Below, piece after piece: positions 1-6,687 of a stretch of 10,452 nucleotides of DNA. Position 1 is the stretch's first letter. The number at the start of each line of letters is the position of its first letter. Source of the stretch: an uncultured Collinsella sp. GTDB lineage: Bacteria > Actinomycetota > Coriobacteriia > Coriobacteriales > Coriobacteriaceae. Location of the stretch: NCBI GenBank assembly GCA_900542965.1, contig UQPY01000070.1, positions 1 to 10,452 on the forward strand, in the 5' to 3' direction. The translations under genes were made by a program, and so were the position numbers. The notes under the pieces are model-generated. The model saw nothing but the letters and a program-made list of their open reading frames with translations, made no database searches and was not told the DNA's origin.

Positions 1-715
1 CGAGTGGACAGTCCAAAAGCTCAGCCGCCACCCTCGTGCCCGCCTCGCGAGGCGTGCCAATCGAGAGCTCGCCCAGGAGCACGGCGGCCACCGTTTTCGA
101 CGCACGAACGCTATCCCAATCGGGAACGCAGGTCATAGTAATCCCGTATTCGTTTGCCATGAAGCCGCGGCCGTTGCGCAGGGCATGCTTGGCTTCTGCC
201 TCGGTTAACTTGGGGGCCTCAGGGTCCGAATCGCCGATGGCGCCCAGGAAGGCCCGTAATGCCCTGGAGACCTTTCCCGCGGCGATCATCTCGAGCAAAA
301 CCGGGGCCGCGCCCAGACCGGCACCCTCATCCGTCACGGCGGGTTCATGCAGAATCGCACGCGAGATTATGGTGGGGTTTGCACGGAGAAGCTCCAGCGT
401 CACCAGCGTACCGGCACTGTGCGCGAGCACGTTTGCCGGAGCGCCAATATGCTCGATAACAGCCTGCAGGTCGGCGGCCTGGGCAGCGAGGTCGTAGCGT
501 CCGTCTGCAGCGTCGCCGCTCTCGCCGCAACCGCGGCGGTCATAGGTAATGACGCGATAGTCACAGGCGAGCTCGCGGGCGATGGCGTCAAAAAAGACGC
601 CGTCGACGCAGGCACCGTGCACGCACACCAAGGCAGGTGCATCGGACGATACAACCGGGCCGGCATACTCGCGGCAGGCGATCGTAGTGCCCGCATTCTC
701 GACCGTAAAATCCAT
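1..715 (-). CDS. alpha/beta hydrolase, C-terminus cut off by the window edge
   Basis: The reverse strand reads an open frame of 238 codons from ATG at 715-713 to the window edge with no stop. It shows the alpha/beta-hydrolase fold layout: an oxyanion-type HG motif (VCVHGAC, about residues 31-37), the strand and turn VITYDRRGCGESGD (about 55-68), and a nucleophile elbow AHSAG with Ser100. This family hydrolyses esters, amides or related small substrates in the cytosol; there is no signal peptide. The substrate cannot be read from sequence. The catalytic His, and probably 20-40 further residues, lie outside the window. A G-rich stretch (gggggc) just upstream of the ATG can serve as ribosome binding site. 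The gene is divergent from the radical SAM gene across a 225-nt gap. Family confident, specific function unknown. Confidence 0.88.
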   Translation of the reverse strand, partial: MDFTVENAGTTIACREYAGPVVSSDAPALVCVHGACVDGVFFDAIARELACDYRVITYDRRGCGESGDAADGRYDLAAQAADLQAVIEHIGAPANVLAHSAGTLVTLELLRANPTIISRAILHEPAVTDEGAGLGAAPVLLEMIAAGKVSRALRAFLGAIGDSDPEAPKLTEAEAKHALRNGRGFMANEYGITMTCVPDWDSVRASKTVAAVLLGELSIGTPREAGTRVAAELLDCPL

Positions 716-735
716 GTTGTGCCCCCATCATCAAC

Positions 736-771
736 GCCCATCCAGTTGCACATCGGTACGGTTGGATGGGC
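736..771 (-). promoter_or_regulatory. 9-bp hairpin in the leader of the alpha/beta hydrolase gene
   Basis: GCCCATCCA at 736-744 is exactly complementary to TGGATGGGC at 763-771, with an 18-nt loop. It sits just upstream of the hydrolase start (715) and would be in its 5' leader if transcription starts further right. There is no T-run beside it, so it is not a typical terminator. Role unknown. Confidence 0.35.
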
Positions 772-790
772 CTGCATTGCCTTACGCCTT

Positions 791-807
791 GTTAACAGAT
801 TAACTGT
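791..807. promoter_or_regulatory. AT-rich overlapping dyads in the divergent promoter region
   Basis: GTTAA at 791-795 and TTAAC at 800-804 form a perfect dyad around CAGA. An overlapping dyad pairs ACAG (795-798) with CTGT (804-807). They lie in the only AT-rich part of the 716-940 gap between the divergent hydrolase and radical SAM genes, where an operator would be expected. No regulator is identified. Confidence 0.3.
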
Positions 808-867
808 ACCTGACCCGAGACTTTTCATGGCACCGCATAATGAGCGACGTGAAAAAACGAAACTTGT

Positions 868-909
868 AAAGCAAGAGCCCACACCTTGCTTTGGAGCCGA
901 TGCTATGCT
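868..909 (+). promoter_or_regulatory. 8-bp hairpin and possible extended -10 promoter of the radical SAM gene
   Basis: AAAGCAAG (868-875) and CTTGCTTT (885-892) are perfect inverted repeats with a 9-nt loop. Downstream, TGCTATGCT (901-909) resembles an extended -10 element (TG-n-TATGCT), 26 nt before the ribosome binding site centre and about 32 nt before the ATG at 941. I see no good -35 at 17 nt. The hairpin could be an operator or a terminator of stray transcription. Confidence 0.35.
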
Positions 910-940
910 TAGGCACAATTGTCTTGAGGAGCATATGCCT

Positions 941-1717
941 ATGTCTACGTTTTTGAATGCCAGCCCCATCTTTGGGCCCGTTCGCAGCCGTCGCCTGGGC
1001 CTTTCGCTCGGCGTCAACATGATGCCGGCCAGCGGCAAAATCTGCACGTTCGACTGCATTTACTGCGAAAACGGTCTCAACGCTGAGCGCCCCTGCCATG
1101 AGCCGTACAACATAGCTGCCGTGGTACTCGACGCGCTCGAGGTAAAGCTGCGCGAGATGGCAGCCGAGGGCGAGCTCCCCGATGTAATCACCTTCGCAGG
1201 CAACGGCGAGCCCACCGCCGCACCGGAGTTTCCGCAGGCCATCGCCGGCGCCGTCGCGCTGCGCGACGAGCTGGCCCCAAACACCAAGATTGCCGTGCTT
1301 TCCAACGGCACGCGCGCCGACCGTCCCCAGGTACACGATGCGCTCATGATGGTCGACGACAACATCCTCAAGCTCGATACGGTCGACCCGGCTTTTATCC
1401 AGCTGCTCGACCAGCCCGTTGGCCCCTACGATGTAGAGCACCAGATCGAAACGTTCGCGAGCTTTAACGGCCACGTCATTATCCAGACGATGTTTTTGAG
1501 CGGCGAGTACCGAGGCAAGTCTCTCGATAACACCGGCGAGGAGTACGTCGGCCCTTGGCTCTCGGCGCTCGAGCGCATTCGCCCGCAGGAGGCGACCATC
1601 TACACAGTGGCGCGCGAGACACCAATCGCCGGCCTTGCCAAAGCGGCGCCCGAGGTGCTCGACAAGATTGCTGCACGCGTGCGCGCCCTCGGCATCCCCT
1701 GCCAGGTGAGCTACTAG
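941..1717 (+). CDS. radical SAM protein, COG0731-like (function unknown)
   Basis: A 258-residue protein with the radical SAM cluster motif CTFDCIYC (Cys35, Cys39, Cys42), which binds the [4Fe-4S] cluster that cleaves S-adenosylmethionine. The segment ITFAGNGEPT (83-92) matches the GGE-type SAM-contacting strand. The opening SPIFGPVRSRRLGLSLGVN is typical of a stand-alone group related to wyosine-synthase-like COG0731 proteins found in many anaerobes; their reaction is not established to my knowledge. There are no extra cysteine clusters of the SPASM type. Start choice: TTGAGGAG at 924-931 lies 9 nt before ATG 941 and only 3 nt before the in-frame ATG 935, so 941 is preferred, but 935 (two residues longer) is possible. 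The open frame continues upstream to 347, but that part lies antisense to the hydrolase and looks non-coding. Confidence 0.88.
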   Translation: MSTFLNASPIFGPVRSRRLGLSLGVNMMPASGKICTFDCIYCENGLNAERPCHEPYNIAAVVLDALEVKLREMAAEGELPDVITFAGNGEPTAAPEFPQAIAGAVALRDELAPNTKIAVLSNGTRADRPQVHDALMMVDDNILKLDTVDPAFIQLLDQPVGPYDVEHQIETFASFNGHVIIQTMFLSGEYRGKSLDNTGEEYVGPWLSALERIRPQEATIYTVARETPIAGLAKAAPEVLDKIAARVRALGIPCQVSY

Positions 1718-1758
1718 CAAAACCACGCAGCAGCCAGTGCCCGCCATCCCGCCCCATC

Positions 1759-1830
1759 AGTTGCGGTGATATAGTTCCTATTTGTGCTGTTAAACCGCTT
1801 AAATCGGAACTATGTCACCGCAACTTTTAT
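1759..1830. repeat. inverted pair of a dispersed ~25-29 nt repeat, also terminator-like
   Basis: The left arm at 1759-1783 (starts AGTTGCGGTGATATAGTTCC) is the reverse complement of 1801-1825 except at two positions, one of which is a G-U pair in RNA; the loop is 17 nt. The left-arm sequence recurs exactly at 10353-10377, so this is a repeat family and not only a hairpin. In RNA the pair gives a 25-bp stem followed by TTTTAT, so it can end transcription of the radical SAM gene, whose stop is 42 nt upstream. Its right arm touches the promoter region of the methionine aminopeptidase gene. Confidence 0.8.
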
Positions 1831-1846
1831 AGACGCGTGGGTGGGC

Positions 1847-1852
1847 TATACT
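1847..1852 (+). promoter_or_regulatory. probable -10 element for the methionine aminopeptidase gene
   Basis: TATACT matches the sigma-70 -10 consensus at five of six bases and lies 25 nt before the map start, giving a short leader that contains AAGGAAG. The -35 position falls at the end of the inverted repeat (CTTTTA, 1824-1829) and is weak. Confidence 0.5.
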
Positions 1853-1877
1853 AGCTGCGGATGAAAGGAAGTTAGCC

Positions 1878-2765
1878 ATGTTTGACAAAGGACCCGTGCC
1901 CGGCCGCAACGACGCTTGCTGGTGCGGCAGCGGCAAAAAATATAAGAAATGCCATAGCACCTTTGATGAGCGCCTCGAGCGCTTGTGGGAAGAGGGCTGG
2001 GAGGTTCTGCCCCGCACGCTCTACAAGACGCCCGCCGATATCGAGGGCATCAAGCGCTCGGCCGCCATCAACGTGGGCGTGCTCGATTACGTAGGCGAGC
2101 ACATCGCCGCGGGCATGACCACCAACCAGATCGACCAGATGATCTACGACTACACCGTCGAGCACGGCGGCACGCCGGCCGACCTCAACTACGAGGGCTA
2201 CCCCAAGAGCGTATGCACCTCGATCAACGACGTGGTCTGTCACGGTATCCCCTGCGATACGGACGTGCTGCACGAGGGCGACATCATCAACGTCGACTGC
2301 TCCACGATCCTGGACGGCTACTTTAGTGATTCGAGCCGCATGTTCTGCATCGGCGAGGTCTCTGCCGAGCGCCAGCGCCTGGTCGACGTCACCCGCGCCA
2401 GCGTGGAGGCGGGCCTGGCGGCCGTCAAGCCGTGGCTACCGCTCTCCGTTATGGCCGAGGCTGTTCAAAAGACGGTCGAGGACGCCGGCTTTAGCGTGGT
2501 GCGCGAGTACGGCGGACACGGCATTGGCAAGGAGTTCCACGAGGACCCGTTTGTGGGCTTTACCACCGAGGCGCCCGATGTGGACACCATCATGGCTCCG
2601 GGCATGGTCTTTACCATCGAGCCCATGGTCAACGCCGGAGCACCCGACATCAAGATTAGCAAGGGCGACGGTTGGTGCGTGCGCACCAAGGACGGCAGTG
2701 ATTCGGCCCAGTGCGAGGTACAGCTCGTGGTGACCGAGGACGGCTATGAGCTGCTGAGCTGGTAG
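1878..2765 (+). CDS. map: type I methionine aminopeptidase with N-terminal SEC-C zinc motif
   Basis: A 295-residue cytosolic metallopeptidase that removes the initiator methionine from nascent proteins. The first ~30 residues carry a SEC-C motif (Cys14, Cys16, Cys25, His26), a small zinc finger found on a subset of bacterial MetAPs and thought to help ribosome docking. The catalytic domain follows from about residue 48. The expected metal ligands are present: Asp140 (INVD), Asp151 (FSDSSRMF), His214 (GGHGIG), Glu248 (TIEPM) and Glu280 (SAQCE), plus the substrate-contacting His122 (VCHGIP). Spacing agrees with the Escherichia coli enzyme within two residues. AAGGAAG lies 7 nt before the ATG. 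A strong terminator follows directly. Identification is secure; the gene is probably transcribed alone. Confidence 0.97.
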   Translation: MFDKGPVPGRNDACWCGSGKKYKKCHSTFDERLERLWEEGWEVLPRTLYKTPADIEGIKRSAAINVGVLDYVGEHIAAGMTTNQIDQMIYDYTVEHGGTPADLNYEGYPKSVCTSINDVVCHGIPCDTDVLHEGDIINVDCSTILDGYFSDSSRMFCIGEVSAERQRLVDVTRASVEAGLAAVKPWLPLSVMAEAVQKTVEDAGFSVVREYGGHGIGKEFHEDPFVGFTTEAPDVDTIMAPGMVFTIEPMVNAGAPDIKISKGDGWCVRTKDGSDSAQCEVQLVVTEDGYELLSW

Positions 2766-2774
2766 CCGTGGATG

Positions 2775-2820
2775 CGCCGGATGCTGACGGGCACGCTCGT
2801 CTTGCATCCGGCGTTTTTAT
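2775..2820 (+). terminator. intrinsic terminator after map
   Basis: CGCCGGATGC (2775-2784) and GCATCCGGCG (2804-2813) form a perfect 10-bp stem with a 19-nt loop, followed at once by TTTTTATTT. It starts 10 nt after the map stop codon. Confidence 0.9.
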
Positions 2821-2839
2821 TTGAACGTTTTGCCTGATA

Positions 2840-2876
2840 CAGCCTGCCAAAAAACCTGTCCCTTTTTGGCAGGCTG
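2840..2876. repeat. 14-bp perfect dyad in the leader of the hydroxyacid dehydrogenase gene
   Basis: CAGCCTGCCAAAAA (2840-2853) pairs perfectly with TTTTTGGCAGGCTG (2863-2876) around a 9-nt loop. It ends four nucleotides before the GGAGAGG ribosome binding site of the next gene, so it would sit in that gene's 5' leader or its promoter. The core CCTGCC...GGCAGG recurs in the dyad at 5104-5142, which suggests a repeat family. Confidence 0.7.
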
Positions 2877-2893
2877 AGCGGAGAGGACTGCTT

Positions 2894-3829
2894 GTGAACA
2901 TCCTGGTTTTGCTGCCCGTCAATGACCGCCATCGCGCAATTCTTGAGTCGAGCGCTCCGGGCGAGGACTTTATCTACACGAGCTCCGACGCCGCCACGCG
3001 CGAGCAGGTCGCCGATGCCGACGTGATCTTGGGCAATATAGACCCTAGCATGCTCACGGCATGCGAGCATCTCCAGCTGTTGCAATTGCAGACCGCCGGC
3101 TATGACGACTATCTTGCCGCCGGCACCGTGCCGGCCGACGCCAAACTGTCCTGCTCGGTGGGCGCCTACGGCCAGGCCGTAAGCGAGCACATGTTTGCCA
3201 TGGTCCTTTCCATGATGAAGCGCCTGCCCGGCTATCACGACTTGCAGCGCGAGCATCGCTGGGAGGATTTGGGGCCGGTTACCTCGCTCAAAAATGCCAA
3301 CGTGCTGGTGCTGGGCGCGGGCGACATTGGCGGCCACTTTGCCACGCTCTGCCGCAGCATGGGTGCGCACGTCCGCGGCATCAAGCGCCATCCGCTCGTC
3401 TACCCCATTGTGTTTGAGGACATGGACGGCATGGACGCCCTGTCCGAGCGCCTGGCCGAGGCTGACATCGTCGCATCCTTTATGCCGAGCACACCCGAGA
3501 CCCGCGGTCTGGCGAACGCCGAGTTCTTCGCCGCGATGAAGCCGGGCGCCTTCTTTGCCAACGGCGGCCGCGGCGACCTTGTGGTCGCCGACGACTTGGT
3601 TGCCGCCTTGGAGTCGGGACATCTCGCCGGCGCCGCGGTCGACGTCACCGACCCCGAGCCCCTGCCCGCGACAAGCCCGCTGTGGGATGCGCCCAACATG
3701 CTCATCACACCGCACGTCTCCGGCTGGTTTCACCTGGCAGCCACACTCAACAACGTGGTCGACATTGCCGCGGAGAATCTGCGTCACCTGCAGGCCGGCG
3801 AGACCCTGCGCTGCTGGATCGAGCATTAG
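2894..3829 (+). CDS. D-2-hydroxyacid dehydrogenase, NAD-dependent family
   Basis: A 311-residue oxidoreductase that should interconvert 2-oxoacids and D-2-hydroxyacids using NAD(P)H in the cytosol; the exact substrate cannot be told. The Rossmann nucleotide-binding loop is GAGDIG (141-146) within a central NAD domain (about 100-280). The catalytic set of the family is visible: Arg226 in NGGRGDLV, Glu255 in TDPEPLP and His274 in TPHVSG. The N-terminal domain starts abruptly (MNILVLLPVN). The start is GTG at 2894, supported by GGAGAGG at 2880-2886, 7 nt upstream; I see no better ATG. A dyad occupies the leader and the map terminator lies 74 nt upstream, so it probably has its own promoter. Length is near the usual ~310-330 residues. 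No neighbour suggests a pathway. Confidence 0.93.
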   Translation: MNILVLLPVNDRHRAILESSAPGEDFIYTSSDAATREQVADADVILGNIDPSMLTACEHLQLLQLQTAGYDDYLAAGTVPADAKLSCSVGAYGQAVSEHMFAMVLSMMKRLPGYHDLQREHRWEDLGPVTSLKNANVLVLGAGDIGGHFATLCRSMGAHVRGIKRHPLVYPIVFEDMDGMDALSERLAEADIVASFMPSTPETRGLANAEFFAAMKPGAFFANGGRGDLVVADDLVAALESGHLAGAAVDVTDPEPLPATSPLWDAPNMLITPHVSGWFHLAATLNNVVDIAAENLRHLQAGETLRCWIEH

Positions 3830-3832
3830 GTT

Positions 3833-3930
3833 GTTCCGGCGTTTTACCAAACGCCGGAACCCCTCGACGCTGCGAGCCCCATGGGTTCCGCCGTTCTAAC
3901 GAACGGCGGACCGGTCGACGCTGCGAGCCC
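3833..3930. repeat. tandem pair of hairpin units with identical 16-nt tails
   Basis: Unit 1 has a stem at 3833-3843/3850-3860 (11 bp, 6-nt loop); unit 2 has a stem at 3887-3896/3901-3910 (10 bp, 4-nt loop). Each is followed by the same tail, TCGACGCTGCGAGCCC (3864-3879 and 3915-3930), giving a period of about 51 nt. Between the units one stem pair switches from G3839-C3854 to C3891-G3906, keeping the pairing. No T-run follows either stem, so these are not simple terminators. They lie just after the dehydrogenase stop codon. Confidence 0.75.
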
Positions 3931-3959
3931 GCCGTTTGGCCAATCTGCCGTTCAATTTC

Positions 3960-3995
3960 AAAGGCGCGACCAGAAGGTCAGCGCCTTTTCATTTC
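3960..3995 (+). terminator. probable terminator after the tandem hairpins
   Basis: AAAGGCGC plus GACC (3960-3971) pair with GGTC, a bulged A, and GCGCCTTT (3976-3988), followed by TTCATTTC. The T-tract is moderate. It could end transcription coming from the dehydrogenase gene. It is itself flanked by a 9-bp inverted repeat (TCTGCCGTT 3944-3952 and AACGGCAGA 4012-4020). The remainder up to 4061 shows nothing recognisable. Confidence 0.5.
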
Positions 3996-4061
3996 ACGGC
4001 ACCTTGGCTCAAACGGCAGACTCTCGCTGACTTTTGCTCAACCTGCGGGGTCTTCAAATTG

Positions 4062-4553
4062 CTAGAGCGTTGCTAAGTAATTCTTTGCGTCTTCTGCGCT
4101 CATTGCTGCGACGGGTGCGTGTGAACAGAGTTTGGCATCGTTAGTAACCAGGAGATCTGCCTTTGAGCGCATCGCTGCAGCAATGATTAAATCGTCTTCG
4201 TAATCGCTATGGAGATTACGCTGCTTGCTCGCCATCCATATGTCACTCAGGTCGCAGGGTACCGGCGTGGCAAGTTGCGACAAAACGTCGAGGCAATCCC
4301 ATGCAAGTGATGTCGCCGCCACGGCGGCATCTTGGGATAGTGAGCCATGCTCGCGCCGATACCACGCCTTATGTTCGCTCGAAATCAAATAGAACAGATC
4401 TTTGGACGATGTCGCCGCATACAGCAAATCCACCTGCGCCGTGCATGCATCGCGTAAAAACTCAATCGCCACCGAACGACCACGTCGTGAGGGAATGAAG
4501 TAATCGAGCCACACGTTGGTGTCAACCAAGATGCGCTTTGGAGCCTCACTCAT
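4062..4553 (-). CDS. PIN-domain toxin (VapC-like ribonuclease)
   Basis: A 163-residue PIN-domain protein, the fold of VapC-type toxins that cut RNA with a Mg2+-binding acidic cluster. Visible elements: the first acidic strand LVDTNVWLDYF (Asp11 the key residue), the acidic segment DYEDDLIIAAAMRSKADLLVTND (Asp120/Asp121 and Asp139). It is translated on the reverse strand from ATG at 4553. This ATG lies inside the end of the upstream antitoxin gene: the two frames share ATGAGTGA (4546-4553), so translation is probably coupled. The presence of a ribbon-helix-helix partner directly upstream makes a type II toxin-antitoxin role likely. The RNA target is unknown. A housekeeping PIN nuclease is less likely given the pairing. 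Confidence 0.88.
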   Translation of the reverse strand: MSEAPKRILVDTNVWLDYFIPSRRGRSVAIEFLRDACTAQVDLLYAATSSKDLFYLISSEHKAWYRREHGSLSQDAAVAATSLAWDCLDVLSQLATPVPCDLSDIWMASKQRNLHSDYEDDLIIAAAMRSKADLLVTNDAKLCSHAPVAAMSAEDAKNYLATL

Positions 4554-4926
4554 AGAGCCAGCTCATCTCCTCGCCATAGCGATCCGCATAGGCATTCCGT
4601 TTGAGCTCTTCGTCGTCCGATGGCTGAGCCCTGGCCATATCGATTCCCGACTCACGGCAAGCGGCAGCGAACAGCTTCGACCCCTGATCCATGAGCTCGA
4701 GCTTACGTTTGGCGGCCTTTTCGCGCTCGCGCTGTTCCGCCCGGGCACGACTGGGCAGCAGGATATCCTCGAGCGCGCCGGGCCGATCAGCCAGAGATGC
4801 CGCAAGTTGCCAGAGCGCACGCACCGCTTGGCTCGGCGTCATACCGGCCCTGGAGAGAGCGGCGTCCCCACTCCTTTTAAGATCGGCATCGAGACGCACG
4901 TTGATCTGAGCGGCTGTTGTGGTCAT
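4546..4926 (-). CDS. ribbon-helix-helix antitoxin, RelB/DinJ-like
   Basis: A 126-residue protein. Its N-terminus resembles RelB/DinJ antitoxins: a beta strand AQINVRLD (6-13) followed by two helices (about 14-27 and 30-44, with the GMTPSQAVRALW turn). This part should dimerise and bind its own operator. The rest (about 60-126) is charged, with likely coiled or extended structure ending SWLYE, and is the expected toxin-wrapping tail. It is longer than typical DinJ (under 100 residues). A strong AAGGAGG (4937-4931) lies 4 nt before the ATG. The gene comes first in the operon, as is usual for antitoxins, and overlaps the PIN gene by 8 bases. Family is a judgement from motif, not alignment; the Arc/CopG type is an alternative. 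Confidence 0.8.
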   Translation of the reverse strand: MTTTAAQINVRLDADLKRSGDAALSRAGMTPSQAVRALWQLAASLADRPGALEDILLPSRARAEQREREKAAKRKLELMDQGSKLFAAACRESGIDMARAQPSDDEELKRNAYADRYGEEMSWLYE

Positions 4927-4949
4927 GACCCCTCCTTAATACTTCAAAA

Positions 4950-4980
4950 CTATCATAAAACTCTATGGTAGATACGTAAA
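4950..4980 (-). promoter_or_regulatory. promoter and operator of the toxin-antitoxin operon
   Basis: On the reverse strand TTTACG (4980-4975), a 17-nt spacer and TATGAT (4957-4952) form a credible sigma-70 promoter, placing the transcript start about 20 nt before the antitoxin ATG. Overlapping the -10, CTATCATA (4950-4957) and TATGGTAG (4964-4971) form an inverted repeat with one mismatch and a 6-nt spacer. This is the expected layout for autorepression by a ribbon-helix-helix antitoxin. Confidence 0.6.
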
Positions 4981-5020
4981 GCATGTATAGCATTTATAAG
5001 CATTAGCCGTACTCTGTACA

Positions 5021-5055
5021 CAAAAAGCCGCCGAGGCACACTGCACCTCGGCGGC
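5021..5055 (-). terminator. second terminator after the M18 aminopeptidase gene
   Basis: GCCGCCGAGG (5027-5036) and CCTCGGCGGC (5046-5055) form a perfect 10-bp stem with a 9-nt loop. Read on the reverse strand the stem is followed by TTTTTG (5026-5021). It should stop aminopeptidase transcription before the toxin-antitoxin promoter. Confidence 0.85.
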
Positions 5056-5103
5056 CACATATCACAGATCTAGCTCGGTTTCACCCTTTGCATTCGCCCA
5101 GAT

Positions 5104-5142
5104 AAAACCTGCCGAAATCAACATCCCTCTTTGGCAGGTTTT
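5104..5142 (-). terminator. first terminator of the M18 gene, overlapping its stop codon
   Basis: AAAACCTGCC (5104-5113) pairs with GGCAGGTTTT (5133-5142), and inner AAA/TTT can pair around a bulge. On the reverse strand the stem ends in GGTTTTATC, a short T-tract. Its base overlaps the TAA stop codon (5143-5141). The CCTGCC/GGCAGG core is shared with the dyad at 2840-2876. Confidence 0.6.
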
Positions 5143-6526
5143 AGAGCTCCGCGCTTTCGGCTCCGTTGATATGGAGGTCGCGCTCGTAGAAGGCGGTGAG
5201 GGCGCGGATGGCGTACATCACGTCGCGTACGCCGCCGGTCTCGTAGCTTGAGTGCATGGCCAGCTGCGGCAGGCCCACGTCCACGGCATGCATGCTCGCC
5301 TGCATATTGGACAGGTTGCCGAGTGTGGAGCCTCCGGCCATATCGCTCTTGTTGGCGAAGGCCTGTGTGGGTACGTCGGCGTCATCACAGATGGCCTGGA
5401 ACACCGCGCGGCTAAAGGCATCGGTGCAGTAGTGCTGGTTGGCGGCTTCCTTAATGACAATGCCGCCGTTGAGCACAACCTGATTGCGAGCATCGCACTT
5501 CTCGGCGTGGTTGGGGTGCACGGCATGTGCATTGTCGCAGCTCACAAGCATCGATGCGGCAAGGGCGCGATGATACGACTCGTCGTCAAAGCCCAGCGAT
5601 CCGTTGATGCGGCGCAGTGCGTCGGCCAAGAAGGTCGACATGGCGCCCTGCTTGGTCTCGGAGCCAACCTCCTCGTTATCGAAGCAGCAGAAGACCGAGA
5701 CGTCGTGCGCGTTCTCGGAACCCAAAAATGCCTGCAGCGAGGTGTAGGCACAGGCCAGGTCGTCGAGCTTGGGCGTCGAGATAAACTCGTCGGCCCAGCC
5801 CCAAATTCGCGCATCCTGACGATTGACCAGAAACAGATCGCGGCCCAGGATCTGCTCGGGCTCAACATCCAGCTCGTCGGCAATCAGGGCATCGAAGTCA
5901 CCCTGCTTAAGCTCGCCGGCGCTGATGAGCGGGCACAGGTCGACGGCTCGGTTGGGAGCAAAGCCCTCGTTAACGCCGCGGTTCATGTGGATGGCAAGGC
6001 TCGGAATGATAGCGACCTCGCGCTCGGTGGCAAGCAGACGGCTCTCAATACGGTCGCCTTCGCGCACCAGCACGCGGCCCGCGAGCGCCAGCGGACGGTC
6101 GAACCAGGTGTAGTCGATCATGCCGCCGTAGGCCTCGGTGTTCAGGCGCAGCGTCTCGCCTGCGCCGTCGAGCTCGGGCACGGCCTTGACCTTAAACGTC
6201 GGCGAATCGCTGTGCGACGCCGTGAGCTGAAAATGATAGTCACCGGCAACACCGTCCTCGCCCCACGTCGCGGCCAGGTCCTCGCCCACCTTAAAGGCAA
6301 CAACGCTCGAGGTGTTGCGCTGCGTGTAATAACGCCCGCCCGGCTCGATGTCCCACGCCGCATTCTCGGGCAGGTAGGTAAAGCCCGCCTCGTCGAGCTC
6401 GGCCATAATGGTCGCCGCCGTATGGAACATGCTGGGGCATGCCTCGATAAAGTCGATAAGGTCGTTGGCGGCCTCGATATCATCGGCCGTCACATGCGCG
6501 CGCTCGGGCGTTTCCTGATCCGTCAT
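5141..6526 (-). CDS. M18 family aminopeptidase
   Basis: A 461-residue zinc aminopeptidase (aspartyl aminopeptidase family, dodecameric in characterised members) that removes N-terminal residues, often acidic ones, from peptides in the cytosol. The zinc-site motifs are all visible: ASHSD with His105, KLDDLA with Asp255 or Asp256, DNEEVGS with Glu285/Glu286, SCDNAHA with Asp331 and MHSSYE with His425. The conserved GGSTLGN (398-404) is also present. The family start (DIEAANDLIDFIEACPSMFH) fits ATG 6526, which has AAAGGGGAG upstream. However, the frame stays open to ATG 6637, which has a better ribosome site (AAAAGGAG, 7 nt spacing) and would add 37 residues not expected in the family. Two terminators follow. 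It is divergent from the amidase gene at 6688. Confidence 0.95.
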   Translation of the reverse strand: MTDQETPERAHVTADDIEAANDLIDFIEACPSMFHTAATIMAELDEAGFTYLPENAAWDIEPGGRYYTQRNTSSVVAFKVGEDLAATWGEDGVAGDYHFQLTASHSDSPTFKVKAVPELDGAGETLRLNTEAYGGMIDYTWFDRPLALAGRVLVREGDRIESRLLATEREVAIIPSLAIHMNRGVNEGFAPNRAVDLCPLISAGELKQGDFDALIADELDVEPEQILGRDLFLVNRQDARIWGWADEFISTPKLDDLACAYTSLQAFLGSENAHDVSVFCCFDNEEVGSETKQGAMSTFLADALRRINGSLGFDDESYHRALAASMLVSCDNAHAVHPNHAEKCDARNQVVLNGGIVIKEAANQHYCTDAFSRAVFQAICDDADVPTQAFANKSDMAGGSTLGNLSNMQASMHAVDVGLPQLAMHSSYETGGVRDVMYAIRALTAFYERDLHINGAESAEL

Positions 6527-6687
6527 GCTCTCCCCTTTCGCTGGGTTGATGGTCCCCTCCAGCATACCCCGCCACGCCAGCGCCGCACTCTTCATTCCGT
6601 GCTTAATTCCGCGCCACTCACCAAGTTGAGCCATCATGCCTGCGCTCCTTTTGCGACAATTGCGCTAACAGGACGAGAGGAGCCGTC

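Noticed and set aside
800..1747. Long reverse-strand open frame opposite the radical SAM gene
   Set aside because: It is antisense to a gene with clear motifs and has no recognisable domain. In GC-rich DNA with C/G-ending codons, long mirror frames are expected.
2744..3850. 368-codon reverse frame opposite the hydroxyacid dehydrogenase
   Set aside because: Antisense shadow of a gene with complete catalytic motifs; composition (rich in Gly, Val, His) is typical of mirrored codons.
3833..3930. Tandem hairpins as a CRISPR array
   Set aside because: Only two units, no constant repeat with unique spacers of set length, and no cas genes. The similarity is in the hairpin and tail, not in a repeat-spacer pattern.
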